The notes below the pieces were generated by a model. It saw only the letters and a program-made list of their open reading frames with translations. It was not told the origin of the DNA and did not search any database. Of a DNA stretch of 64,000 nucleotides, positions 25,916-34,608 are shown in pieces. How positions within the stretch are numbered: the first letter of the stretch is position 1; each line of letters begins with the position of its first letter. The translations under genes were made by a program, and so were the position numbers. This DNA is from [Flexibacter] sp. ATCC 35208 (GTDB taxonomy: Bacteria; Bacteroidota; Bacteroidia; Chitinophagales; Chitinophagaceae), in contig NZ_MTKN01000014.1 of the NCBI RefSeq assembly GCF_001975825.1, positions 1 to 64,000 of the forward strand, written 5' to 3'.

Positions 25916-28372
25916 ATGAAACTCCTCTGCCTCCTTATTTTATTATCTGGAATATTTACTGCTTCGGCACAAAATGCTATTATTAAAGGCAGGATCATCG
26001 ATGCTCAAAGTCAGTCACCCGTGGAATACGCAAGTGCCGCATTGTATAGCACAATTGATTCTGGCCTGGTAGCAGGCAGTATCAGCAACCCCAGTGGTAT
26101 ATTTAAGATCGGGAAGATTACGCCGGGAAACTACATGCTAAAGATCACCTTCCCTGGCTACGAGCCCCAATACCTAAAAAATATTGTAGCTGGCAATTCG
26201 GATATTGACCTGGGCATAATCCGGCTTACACCTTCATCTAAAATGCTCAACGAAGTCGCTATATCCGGACAGAAAATAACCGCATTGAACAAGATCGATA
26301 AACAAAGTTATAATGCAGGGCAATTTGAATCTGCTAAAGGAGGCTCTGCTATCGATGTCTTGAAAAACCTGCCATCTGTAACAGTCAATTCACAGGGAGA
26401 CATCAGTGTGCGGGCTTCTGCAGGTTTTATGGTACTGATTAATGGGAAACCAGTGCTGGCCGATGCACAAACTGTGCTGACACAATTGCCTGCCAACGCC
26501 ATCGACAATATTGAACTAATCACTGCGCCCTCATCGAAATATGATCCTGATGGTCACGGTGGGATCATCAATATTATGACTAAAAAGGGAGCTAACGACG
26601 GGTTCACATTAATTGCCAATGCCCAGGGTGGACTGCCAAGTACCACTGATTATAATAATCTGAAAAAACCGCAACGCTTTAATGGGGATATAACGATCAA
26701 TTTTAAAAAGAAAAAATGGGATGTTTCGATCGGGGGAAATTATACACGTAACGACAATGAAGGATACCGGGAAGGCAATGCTTACACCAAAAATATTACT
26801 GGTAACACAATCACCCGCTTTCCCTCCAATGGTGAGCGAAGCTTTGATCGTTACAACTATGCCGGGCGTACTTCCATAATTTATACTGCTAATACCAATA
26901 ATGTGATCTCGGCCGGTTTTTACAGTGGAAAAAGATACCAGGCACGCTTAGCAGATCTGCTGTATCATAACAGCACCTCCAACCTTAGCACCGGTGCGCT
27001 TATCAACAGCACAACCTACCTTAACTCCAATCTGCAAACCAAAGAGGGTACCTTTAATTTAGGTAACCTTGACTATACCCATATGTTTGCCAATAAATCC
27101 AGCTTAACGGCCGGGCTGCAATATGAACATGACAACTTATACGGTGGAACTTTGAACCGCAATCTGAAATACCCCAATACCAATGATACCATCCAATATG
27201 TAAACAATCCCTATAAACGTCCGATCAGTGCATACCGGTTTAAACTGGACTATACAATTACTATTGGCCAGGGTAAACTGGAAAGCGGTTACCAGTTCCG
27301 GCATGATACCCAGCACGGCGATTTCGACTACTTCGTAACTCCGGCAACCTCGCAACCTGACATTGCTAAGTTTAAAGGCAGCACAGACGCCATCAATGAG
27401 ATCAACTCGGTTTATAGCCAGTACTCCGGCAAAGCAGGTCAACTGGAATATAATGGAGGTCTGCGTTATGAGTACGCGGCAAGGACAGTTCATTTATCCT
27501 ATGACGCTCATCCCCACATCCTAAACCTATCCAATTTGTTTCCTGCTGCCAACCTTTTGTATCATTTCAACAAAGCATGGGAACTCAAGACCGGCTATAG
27601 TAAGCGGATACAGCGCACCAGCAACCTGGAACTCAATCCGATTCCGGAACGTGAGCACTCCGAAACACTGGAGGCGGGCGATCCTGACCTGTTGCCAGAA
27701 TTTGTTGACCTCGCTGAACTAGGCGTAAACCACACATTTGATAAAGGCTTATTTTTCAGTACCATTTATTATCAGCATGTTCAGAACCCTATCCAGCGAT
27801 TAAACAGTGTTTATGCAGATACTATCCTTAACCGCGTTTATACTAATGCCGGTGCTGCCCGCCTTTGGGGGGTGGAGGCCGGATTGAATTTAAACCTTTG
27901 TAAATGGTGGACGCTGTATATAGGTGGCAATATGTACAATTATAAAATCCATGGAGTTGCTTCAATCCTCAATGTTCCAGTTACCATTTCTAATAACAAA
28001 TGGGCTTACTCATTTAATGTGAACACCAATTTCCAGCTTAGCAAGACTTCGGGTATTCAAGCTAATATCAACTACCTGTCCAAAAGACCCACTGCTCAAG
28101 GAGAGGACGGAGCGTTCCTTGTACCCAATACTTCGTTTAAAAAGAGTTTGATGAAAGGTCGTCTAACAGTTTCTCTGTTATGGGAGAATATGAATATGGG
28201 CTTTCTGGGTGCCAATAAACAGCGTATTACTACTTCGGGGCCTGCATTTTATACCACTACGAATTATATTTCAGAAACCGATGTGTTCCTGATCAATCTG
28301 AGTTTTAATTTGAACCGCTTTACAAGCAAACTGAAACTACCGACTAGCGAAACGGGTAACCGGGAATTTTAA
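25916..28372 (+). CDS. TonB-dependent outer-membrane receptor (OMP beta-barrel type 3), not SusC
   Basis: An 818-residue outer-membrane protein. Signal peptide 1-19 (ends ASAQ). A carboxypeptidase-D regulatory-like domain (about 22-105; GRIIDAQSQSPVEYASAAL, GISNPSGIFKIGKI-like). The plug (about 125-225) has KGGSAIDVLKNLPSVTVNSQG, VRASAGFMVLINGKPVL and KYDPDGHGGIINIMTKKG. The rest is the barrel of the OMP_b-brl_3 class (about 400-800; NAGAARLWGVEAGLNLNLCKWW). Proteins of this class are shorter than SusC, have no SusD partner, and act in uptake of unknown substrates or in signalling. No SusD follows here. The preceding AraC regulator is the likely controller. Confidence 0.9.
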   Translation: MKLLCLLILLSGIFTASAQNAIIKGRIIDAQSQSPVEYASAALYSTIDSGLVAGSISNPSGIFKIGKITPGNYMLKITFPGYEPQYLKNIVAGNSDIDLGIIRLTPSSKMLNEVAISGQKITALNKIDKQSYNAGQFESAKGGSAIDVLKNLPSVTVNSQGDISVRASAGFMVLINGKPVLADAQTVLTQLPANAIDNIELITAPSSKYDPDGHGGIINIMTKKGANDGFTLIANAQGGLPSTTDYNNLKKPQRFNGDITINFKKKKWDVSIGGNYTRNDNEGYREGNAYTKNITGNTITRFPSNGERSFDRYNYAGRTSIIYTANTNNVISAGFYSGKRYQARLADLLYHNSTSNLSTGALINSTTYLNSNLQTKEGTFNLGNLDYTHMFANKSSLTAGLQYEHDNLYGGTLNRNLKYPNTNDTIQYVNNPYKRPISAYRFKLDYTITIGQGKLESGYQFRHDTQHGDFDYFVTPATSQPDIAKFKGSTDAINEINSVYSQYSGKAGQLEYNGGLRYEYAARTVHLSYDAHPHILNLSNLFPAANLLYHFNKAWELKTGYSKRIQRTSNLELNPIPEREHSETLEAGDPDLLPEFVDLAELGVNHTFDKGLFFSTIYYQHVQNPIQRLNSVYADTILNRVYTNAGAARLWGVEAGLNLNLCKWWTLYIGGNMYNYKIHGVASILNVPVTISNNKWAYSFNVNTNFQLSKTSGIQANINYLSKRPTAQGEDGAFLVPNTSFKKSLMKGRLTVSLLWENMNMGFLGANKQRITTSGPAFYTTTNYISETDVFLINLSFNLNRFTSKLKLPTSETGNREF

Positions 28373-28519
28373 GGATAGAAAAACATCCTGACATTGATTG
28401 TGTGGGCAATTGAGGAATTAACCAATTACCTTAATATGGTAAGGGTTTACCAGGATTTTAAATGTCAAAGTTGATTAGCATTACTTATATTGTAAAAGGA
28501 GGATAAATTTATCCTTGCT

Positions 28520-28549
28520 TTTGAAGGCGTAAGCATTCATATAAATTTG
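28520..28549 (+). promoter_or_regulatory. Bacteroidota-type promoter of the dehydrogenase gene
   Basis: TTTG (28520-28523), an 18-base spacer, then TAAATTTG (28542-28549) match the TTTG / TAnnTTTG consensus in sequence and spacing. Transcription would start near 28555, shortly before the ATG at 28565. Confidence 0.6.
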
Positions 28550-28564
28550 TAAAATAATGTATGT

Positions 28565-29461
28565 ATGTGGACGAAAAATAATATTCCTGATTTGACCGGT
28601 AAAACAGCGATTGTCACAGGAGCTAATACTGGTATCGGTTTTGAAACAGCACTTGCTTTATATGAAAAGGGGGCACATGTAATTCTGGCCTGTAGAGATC
28701 TGAATAAGGCGCATCAGGCAATCGCAAAAATAAAGGAATATAGGGGGAACGGAATATTAGAAGCTGTCCAACTTAATTTGGAAAACCTAACGCAGATAAA
28801 TGAATTCGTTGAGTGGTTTATTCAGAAACATCCGCATTTACACTTGCTAATCAATAATGCAGGGGTTGCTATGCCTCCTGCCTCAAAAACAGAGCAGGGA
28901 TACGAATTGCAATTTGGCGTAAACTTTCTGGGGCATTTTGCACTTACCGGACTTTTATATGCATCGCTCTTAGCAACACCGGATTCCCGGATAGTTACAG
29001 TCAGCAGTAACGGCTATCAAGGTGCAGAAATTGATTTTGATAATTTAAGGTTAGAAAAGGAGTATAATGCAATAAGGGAATATCGACAAAGTAAATTGGC
29101 TAATTTGATTTTTTCAGTTGAATTGAGTCGCAGAATAAAAGTAAAAGGCCAGAAGGTTTTATCAATTGCTGCACAACCCGGTGCAAATAATACCGCATTG
29201 ACCAGGCATTTGAGTGAAGAAGAAATTGCTATTGGTAAAGAGCGACTTGGCGCATTTATGGAACCATGGCAAGGGGCTTTATCATTGCTTTATGCAGCAG
29301 TTTCTAATGATGTTGTAAATGGAAATATGTATGAGCCGGAAGAAGGTGGATTACGAGGCTACCCAATTCAAGCCACCATACAAGAGAATGCAATGAATAA
29401 ACCTGCAGCTATAAAACTTTGGAATTTCGCAGAAAAAGCAACGGGTATTCATTTCCTGTAG
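28565..29461 (+). CDS. Short-chain dehydrogenase/reductase (retinol-dehydrogenase-like)
   Basis: A 298-residue classical SDR. The cofactor motif TGANTGIG (residues about 18-25) and the downstream CRD of ILACRDLNKA favour NADP(H). LLINNAGVAMPP follows, then the catalytic Ser in VTVSSNGYQG and the YRQSK (YxxxK) pair. The length and the segment SIAAQPGANNTALTRH resemble the oxidoreductases related to retinol dehydrogenases, which in bacteria act on unknown lipophilic or small carbonyl substrates. It is a single-gene unit with its own promoter (28520-28549) and no neighbour that reveals the substrate. Confidence 0.9.
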   Translation: MWTKNNIPDLTGKTAIVTGANTGIGFETALALYEKGAHVILACRDLNKAHQAIAKIKEYRGNGILEAVQLNLENLTQINEFVEWFIQKHPHLHLLINNAGVAMPPASKTEQGYELQFGVNFLGHFALTGLLYASLLATPDSRIVTVSSNGYQGAEIDFDNLRLEKEYNAIREYRQSKLANLIFSVELSRRIKVKGQKVLSIAAQPGANNTALTRHLSEEEIAIGKERLGAFMEPWQGALSLLYAAVSNDVVNGNMYEPEEGGLRGYPIQATIQENAMNKPAAIKLWNFAEKATGIHFL

Positions 29462-29723
29462 TAATAAATGGTATTTGATCTGGCAAACAGCGGGTATTAA
29501 TCAAAGTGAAAGACGGAATTCGTATTTATTGTTAGGTAGGAGAGTTTAGAATAGCAGTTCGATATTTAATTAATAATAGTGAAAATCTAATACGGATTTG
29601 GAGACGCGGTGATAGAAGAAGTGACTTTTACCCCATTTTTTATAAGCATCCGAAGATCTTATCGCCTGAATTTTGAAAATAGATTAGGTAGATGATATTT
29701 GTTTACATACATTTGCAACTCAT

Positions 29724-29795
<72 letters not shown>

Positions 29796-29804
29796 CAAAT
29801 AACG

Positions 29805-29830
29805 GTCCCGGCTATGCCGGGACTTTTTTT
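29805..29830 (+). terminator. Terminator of the initiator tRNA
   Basis: Perfect 8-bp stem GTCCCGGC and GCCGGGAC, three-base loop TAT, then seven T's. Confidence 0.85.
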
Positions 29831-30003
29831 ATGCAATTGGATGTAATGCTCAACAAACCCATTACTCCATAAGGATGCACCCTTAATCCGCTATCATTTA
29901 CCCCCATCACCTTTACAACCGCTGTCTCAATACCCTATTTATTCTGTACTCCGGGAGCTTTTGCTTAACCCTTATCATTCTTCAGGATTTGCAATCTGCT
30001 TCG

Positions 30004-30011
30004 TAAGTTTG
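30004..30011 (+). promoter_or_regulatory. Likely -7 element of the Crp-type regulator gene
   Basis: TAAGTTTG fits TAnnTTTG 27 bases before the ATG at 30039. A TTTG lies upstream at 29988-29991 but only 12 bases away, so the -33 part is unsure. Confidence 0.35.
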
Positions 30012-30038
30012 TATTAGACCTCCATAAAACACCAGCGA

Positions 30039-30614
30039 ATGTTTAACACACTATTTTTCCATATTGCGGCTAAGATCGTCCTCTCCGACCCGGAAAAAGA
30101 AATTATAAAAACATTCTTTACTGCCAGAAAATTCAAGCGTAAGCAATTTTTGTTGCAGGAAGGAGAAACCTGCAAACAATTGAGTTTTATTGCCAAGGGG
30201 CTGATCAAGTCTTATAATGTGGATGATAAAGGAGAAGATCATATTAACCTGTTTGGCTGGGAAGGTTGGTGGGTATCTGATTTCCATAGTTTCCTGTCTG
30301 CTACGCCTGCACAATTAAATATTGAAGCCATTGAAGACACAGACGTGTTGCAAATTACATTGCCAAATTATGAAGCTATGCTGGTGAAGGTACCTGTGAT
30401 GGAACGGTATTTTCGTATCTTATATCAGAATAGTATTGTTACTAAAGAGCGCCGGCTTATGAGCTCAATTACGCATACTGCGGAGGAAAAATATCAACAT
30501 CTTTTACAGCATCATCCTGAAATTATAAAAAGAATTCCTCAGACATTGATTGCCTCCTATCTGGGGCTTGCGCCTGAAACTATTAGCAGGATCAAAAGGA
30601 ATAAGACTCCATAA
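30039..30614 (+). CDS. Crp/Fnr family transcriptional regulator
   Basis: A 191-residue protein. The cyclic-nucleotide-binding-like beta roll lies at about 20-115 (FKRKQFLLQEGETCKQLSFIAKGLIKSY). The long dimer helix and a helix-turn-helix at about 150-190 (RIPQTLIASYLGLAPETISRIKR) follow. The pattern and size fit the Bacteroidota group of short Crp-like regulators, in which the cyclic nucleotide pocket is not conserved; the ligand is unknown. It lies 147 bp before a PRISE-like reductase gene in the same direction. Regulators of this group frequently sit beside the oxidoreductase they control, so the next gene is a plausible target. Confidence 0.9.
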   Translation: MFNTLFFHIAAKIVLSDPEKEIIKTFFTARKFKRKQFLLQEGETCKQLSFIAKGLIKSYNVDDKGEDHINLFGWEGWWVSDFHSFLSATPAQLNIEAIEDTDVLQITLPNYEAMLVKVPVMERYFRILYQNSIVTKERRLMSSITHTAEEKYQHLLQHHPEIIKRIPQTLIASYLGLAPETISRIKRNKTP

Positions 30615-30736
30615 CGCAAGCCGATGGCACTGCCTGATGCAATCTATTCATCGCTGGATATTTTTGCATAAAACACCTTCACAGAGCACCCACATTTTTC
30701 TTGACACAGATCAACCCTCGTCTTCTCAGGACAGGA

Positions 30737-30744
30737 TAATTTTG
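30737..30744 (+). promoter_or_regulatory. Likely -7 element of the PRISE reductase gene
   Basis: TAATTTTG matches TAnnTTTG and lies 17 bases before the ATG at 30762. No -33 TTTG at a fitting distance was found. Confidence 0.35.
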
Positions 30745-30761
30745 CAATAAAACCAATTGAT

Positions 30762-31835
30762 ATGAGTCAGGATAAAATAGCACTTGTAGTAGGCGCCAGT
30801 GGTATTGCAGGAGGGAATCTATCTGCATTGCTGATTGAAAAAGGATGGACCACTTATGGGCTTTCCAGATCACCCAAAGCTGATGTAAAAGGATTGATAC
30901 CTGTTGCGGCGGATCTGCTGGATATAACTTCATTGGAGGCTGCACTGAAGGATGTAACCCCCAGTCATGTGTTTTTCACTACCTGGATGCGTAATGATAC
31001 AGAAGCTGAAAATATACGGGTGAATAGCGCACTGGTGCGTAACTTATTACAGGTGTTATCGCCACGTAAATCTGTGCGTCATGTAGGGTTGGTGACTGGT
31101 TTAAAACATTATCTGGGGCCTTTTGATGCTTATTTAAAAGCGGGCGTTTTGCCATTGACACCGGTCAATGAGGAACACCCAAGATTGCCGCTGGACAACT
31201 TTTATTACAGCCAGGAAGATGAAGTGTATGCTGCCGCAGCAAGAGATGGATTTAATTGGAGCATTCACCGCCCGCATACGATTATTGGTAAAGCTGTGGG
31301 CAATGCCATGAATATGGGAAGTACGCTGGCTGTGTATGCCAGTATCTGTAAGCAGGAAGGATTACCGTTTATATGGCCAGGTTCTGCTGCCCAATGGAAT
31401 GGAATTTCTGATATGACAGATGCCCGTATTCTCGCAGAGCAGATTCTCTGGGCAGGTACGACACCGGAGGCAGAAAATGAGGCGTTTAATGTGACGAATG
31501 GAGATGTGTTTAGATGGAGCTGGATGTGGGGTGAAATAGCAAAGTATTTTGGTGTTGAGGCAGTAGGATTTGATGGCGAAATTCATCCGCTGGAAGAAAG
31601 ATTGAAAGCATATGAAGGCATATGGGAAAATATTGCTAAGGAACATGGGTTAACGCAAACTGAAATGGGGAAGGTCGCTTCTGCATGGCATACGGATCTG
31701 GATTTGGGAAGGCCGATTGAGGTGATGACGGATATGTCTAAGAGTAGAAAGTTAGGATTTACAACATATAAGAGCACGAGGGATTCATTCTTTGAATTGT
31801 TTGATCAGTTGAGAAAAGACAGGATTATTCCCTGA
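30762..31835 (+). CDS. PRISE-like NAD(P)-dependent enone reductase (progesterone 5-beta-reductase family)
   Basis: A 357-residue extended SDR. The cofactor motif GASGIAGGNL is at 11-20. The diagnostic PRISE motifs are both present: VTGLKHYLGPF (Lys115) and NFYYSQEDE (Tyr148/Tyr149), the lysine and tyrosine that replace the usual YxxxK pair. HRPHTIIGKAVGNAMN and the C-terminal NVTNGDVFRWSWMW complete the family pattern. PRISE enzymes reduce the double bond of 1,4-enones; bacterial members often act on small enones and probably serve detoxification. It stands alone behind the Crp-type regulator. The direct repeat TTTTTAAAGA(C/T)AAAAGAG follows its stop at about 31850-31890. Confidence 0.88.
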   Translation: MSQDKIALVVGASGIAGGNLSALLIEKGWTTYGLSRSPKADVKGLIPVAADLLDITSLEAALKDVTPSHVFFTTWMRNDTEAENIRVNSALVRNLLQVLSPRKSVRHVGLVTGLKHYLGPFDAYLKAGVLPLTPVNEEHPRLPLDNFYYSQEDEVYAAAARDGFNWSIHRPHTIIGKAVGNAMNMGSTLAVYASICKQEGLPFIWPGSAAQWNGISDMTDARILAEQILWAGTTPEAENEAFNVTNGDVFRWSWMWGEIAKYFGVEAVGFDGEIHPLEERLKAYEGIWENIAKEHGLTQTEMGKVASAWHTDLDLGRPIEVMTDMSKSRKLGFTTYKSTRDSFFELFDQLRKDRIIP

Positions 31836-32064
31836 TAAAAGAAGGCTGATTTTTAAAGACAAAAGAGGGCCACTTTTTAAAGATAAAAGAGACATGGTGT
31901 AAAGGCTGGATACTAAAAAAATATGAATGATCTCATTTTTAATAAAATTACTTTTGTTCTGAATTTCGCATGATTGAATTCTGTCATTTGAATTCACATG
32001 ATTGCAGATGGCTAAGTTCAAATGACTGAATCCAAATGAAAACTACTCAAATTAAACACCACTC

Positions 32065-32392
32065 ATGTTACCTGATCTTATTGCCGAAAAACTAACTGTG
32101 ATTTTTTGCGGGATCAATCCAGGTTTAAAATCTGCTGAGGAAGGAATCACTTCTCCGGACGAAGTAATCGTTTTTGGAAAGTGTTGCATCAGGCAGGTTT
32201 TACACCACATGAAATAGCACCAATAAACGACAAAACGATTGTTAGTTTTGGTTATGGCCTTACTACTGCTGTAGCAAGAGCCACCAACCGTGCAGATGAG
32301 TTGAAAAAAGAGGAATTTGAGAATGCTATTGAAGCATTCAAAACTAAGATGACCTTGTACAATCCGAAATATATTGCCTTCCTTCTTTTCAG
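32065..32392 (+). pseudogene. mug: Frameshifted and truncated mismatch uracil-DNA glycosylase
   Basis: From ATG 32065 the frame reads MLPDLIAEKLTVIFCGINPG, with the glycosylase motif GINPG, then LKSAEEG. About 32144 the frame slips by one base. The next frame over carries on with HFSGRSNRFWKVLHQAGFTP, INDKTIVSFGYGLTTAVARA and YNPKYIAFL, all family lines. Homology ends at about 32392, before the C-terminal motif LPNPSG, which is missing. So the gene has one frameshift and a 3' truncation. Mug removes thymine or uracil analogues from mismatches; loss may be tolerated because other glycosylases exist. Confidence 0.8.
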
Positions 32393-32557
32393 CCAGATCC
32401 ATCCTCCATCAATTATGCAATCAGACATGCTCCCATTATCAATGATAAAGGGGTGTATAAATATAATCCGGCTGGCAGGGAGATCAGGGTGTATACTTCG
32501 CTGGATATAGGATTGATGATGAACGATTTTTATAGTAAGTTAAAGAATGTGCATTAG
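32393..32557 (+). pseudogene. 3' fragment of an unrecognised gene
   Basis: Directly after the mug homology a clean frame reads PDPSSINYAIRHAPIINDKG, then VYKYNPAGREIRVYTSLDIG and MMNDFYSKLKNVH before TAG 32555-32557. It has no start codon of its own and looks like the last 54 residues of a larger protein joined to the mug stump by a deletion. I do not recognise the family. Confidence 0.35.
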
Positions 32558-32565
32558 CACTCTCT

Positions 32566-32790
32566 TTAACTTACTGTCTTTATTATCTTCACCGGACAAG
32601 CTGCTGCCACTCCCTTCGCCTCCTGCAATAGCAAATTATTTACCAACAACACATCCGTCTCCCGCTTCTCCTCCGCTCCCAATAACACTGCCTTGCCATC
32701 TTTACGGCTCATCCTCCACAATTCCGGTTGCATCTCAAAACAAATACCGCAACCAATACATTTATCTCTATAATGTATAATCTTAGGCAT
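32566..32790 (-). CDS. Small ferredoxin, single [4Fe-4S] type
   Basis: Seventy-four residues with the cluster ligands Cys11, Cys14 and Cys17 in DKCIGCGICFEM and the fourth Cys65 in ACPVKII. That is one cluster of the monocluster ferredoxin type. Its start overlaps the last eight bases of the U32 gene upstream (32783-32790), a translational coupling that suggests the two products work together, with the ferredoxin as electron donor. Members of this pair are conserved in Bacteroidota as far as I recall. Confidence 0.9.
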   Translation of the reverse strand: MPKIIHYRDKCIGCGICFEMQPELWRMSRKDGKAVLLGAEEKRETDVLLVNNLLLQEAKGVAAACPVKIIKTVS

Positions 32791-34012
32791 TTATCAGTTT
32801 ATATAATTTATCTGTTGCTGTCACCTTATGAGGAAACGGAAACGTTATGCTATCACCTTTTACCGCCTTGTCCTTTTTCTCTCCATTCACCAGCACTGTA
32901 TCAAAACTGATCTTCTCCATCCCAAAGGCATTACCTGTTAATAACAATTCATCGCCCTGCTGTATGGTGCCTTTCTCTATAAAGAACTCCCCTACTTTGA
33001 TCTGCGGATAGAAACGTACGCCTTTACCTGCATAGATCTTTTTCTCTGTTGCAATGGAATCCGGCTTGTTTGTCCACTGCCCCATTTCTCTGCCCAGGTA
33101 GTATCCTTCCCAGAACCCACGGTTATAGACGGTGGATAAGCGTGTCATCCAGTCTTCGATCTTTGCTGCATTGTAAGTACCTTGTTGTATAGCAGTAATC
33201 GCTTCACGATAACAGGTGGTGACGGTATGTACATAATCCGCCCCTTTGCTACGACCTTCTATTTTTAGTACTGTTACGCCGGATTGTAATACTTCATCCA
33301 GGATATTGATGGTACAGAGATCCTGTGGAGACATGATGTATTCATTATCTATCTCCAATGATTCTCCTGTTTCTGCATCTGACACTTTATACTTGCGGCG
33401 GCAGTTTTGTAAACAGGCACCACGATTTGCAGAAGCATTTTTGCTGTGCAAACTCAGATAGCATTTCCCTGAAACCGCCATACACAGCGCACCATGTACA
33501 AAGATCTCAATCTTTACCAGTTCGCCGTTAGGCCCCTTGATCTGTTTGCGTTTGATCTCGTTGCAGATAAAAGCAATTTGCTTCAGCGTTAATTCACGCG
33601 CTAATACAATCGTATCCGCAAAGCGTGCGAAGAACTGCACGGATTCCAGGTTACTCACATTCGCCTGTGTGGAAATGTGTAAAGGAATACCCATCACTGC
33701 GCATGACTGTATCACAGCAAAGTCAGACGCTATCACCGCATCCACATTGTTTTCTTTCACCGCTTTCAATACCGCCTGTAACAATTGCATGTCATATTCA
33801 TACATCACCGTGTTCAGCGTGAGATAACATTTTACCCCTGCCGCATGGCAACGTTCACTTACTTCTGCAATATCACTGATGGTAAATCCGCCGGAGGAAC
33901 GGCTGCGCATGTTGAGTTGTTCTACTCCAAAATAAATGGCGTCTGCACCGGCATTAATAGCAGCCTGCATAGCCTCGAACGAGCCTGCAGGCGATAATAG
34001 TTCTGTGTCCAT
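32783..34012 (-). CDS. U32 family protein (tRNA/rRNA hydroxylation type, TrhP/RlhA-like)
   Basis: About 409 residues from MDTELLSPAGSFEAM, the classic U32 opening. An in-frame ATG at 34033 adds seven residues but lies almost at the predicted transcription start. The TIM-barrel part has NAGADAIYFGV and IHISTQANVSN-like lines. The U32 signature follows with four cysteines: GALCMAVSGKCYLS and RGACLQNCRRKY, which hold an iron-sulfur cluster in the RNA-hydroxylating members. The later VLKIEGRSKGADYVHTV and the C-terminal beta domain match the long subfamily. Family knowledge: such proteins, annotated as peptidases, use prephenate to hydroxylate uridine 34 of tRNA (TrhP) or C2501 of 23S rRNA (RlhA). 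Which RNA is the target here is not decided. The overlapping ferredoxin gene supports a redox enzyme. Confidence 0.9.
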   Translation of the reverse strand: MDTELLSPAGSFEAMQAAINAGADAIYFGVEQLNMRSRSSGGFTISDIAEVSERCHAAGVKCYLTLNTVMYEYDMQLLQAVLKAVKENNVDAVIASDFAVIQSCAVMGIPLHISTQANVSNLESVQFFARFADTIVLARELTLKQIAFICNEIKRKQIKGPNGELVKIEIFVHGALCMAVSGKCYLSLHSKNASANRGACLQNCRRKYKVSDAETGESLEIDNEYIMSPQDLCTINILDEVLQSGVTVLKIEGRSKGADYVHTVTTCYREAITAIQQGTYNAAKIEDWMTRLSTVYNRGFWEGYYLGREMGQWTNKPDSIATEKKIYAGKGVRFYPQIKVGEFFIEKGTIQQGDELLLTGNAFGMEKISFDTVLVNGEKKDKAVKGDSITFPFPHKVTATDKLYKLINA

Positions 34013-34043
34013 ATGTGTGTATCCCGTTGGCATGACGGGCTTG

Positions 34044-34051
34044 CAAAGTTA
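34044..34051 (-). promoter_or_regulatory. Likely -7 element of the U32-ferredoxin operon
   Basis: On the minus strand TAACTTTG matches TAnnTTTG. Transcription would start near 34038, which favours the ATG at 34012 over that at 34033. Just upstream (34073-34122) the 14-mer CTGACGAAGATCAG occurs twice. Confidence 0.4.
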
Positions 34052-34242
34052 CTTTTTCCGATCAACGCAGTTCCTGACGAAGATCAGCGCCTACTGCCAA
34101 CCACACTGACGAAGATCAGTCCCAAATATTAAGAAGAATTTGTGGTTTTCCTAAAATGCCTTATTATTGCTTCTGTGTGAAGCGTAACGCTGCACTATAT
34201 GTTAACAATGCCCACTTTATTTGAAAATCAATCTATTCCGTT

Positions 34243-34604
34243 ATGAAATATCCAAATTCAGTGATGATTTCCACTTTTACCCCTCAGGTGGAAGCCCAGG
34301 ACAATGAAAAGAAAGATTCAATACCTGCCGCAAAAACTGCAATGAACAAAACTGAAGGAGATAGGAACGTCATGTTGAACGCTGCCAACAATACTGGTCC
34401 CCGTGATGTGAATACCGGGTTGCCAGCTACCGTAGTTGGAATTACCATCCAGGAAAATAACCTGCCCGTTGTCTATTTTTACTGGCCAGAATTGCCTAAC
34501 CGCACCTGGCGACAATGCGTGCGCCTCGGTGCTACAATTCTTTGATGACGGGTTCTTATATCCGCCCATTCACGCTGGAAGCGTCACTCAATTTTAAATT
34601 CTGA
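34243..34604 (+). pseudogene. TonB-dependent receptor with nearly the whole gene deleted internally
   Basis: The 5' part reads AQDNEKKDSIPAAKTAM, then EGDRNVMLNAANNTGPRDVN, TGLPATVVGITIQENNLPVV and YFYWPELPNRTWRQ, the opening of the plug of a known class of Bacteroidota TonB receptors (DRNVMLNA ... GLP ... ENGLPVVY). At about 34530 it jumps to another frame, which gives GSYIRPFTLEASLNFKF and TGA at 34602-34604, the aromatic-ended last beta strand of such a receptor. Everything between (several hundred residues) is missing. The start also lacks a credible signal peptide. The GH42 gene begins 4 bases after the stop. Confidence 0.8.
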
Positions 34605-34608
34605 TGTT

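Noticed and set aside
31940..32050. Degenerate repeats of TCATTTGAATTC / GTTCAAATGA before mug
   Set aside because: Too degenerate and AT-rich to separate from chance; no symmetry with a promoter.
34073..34122. Two copies of CTGACGAAGATCAG taken as the start of a CRISPR-like array
   Set aside because: Only two short copies 35 bp apart, no further units and no cas genes anywhere in the window.
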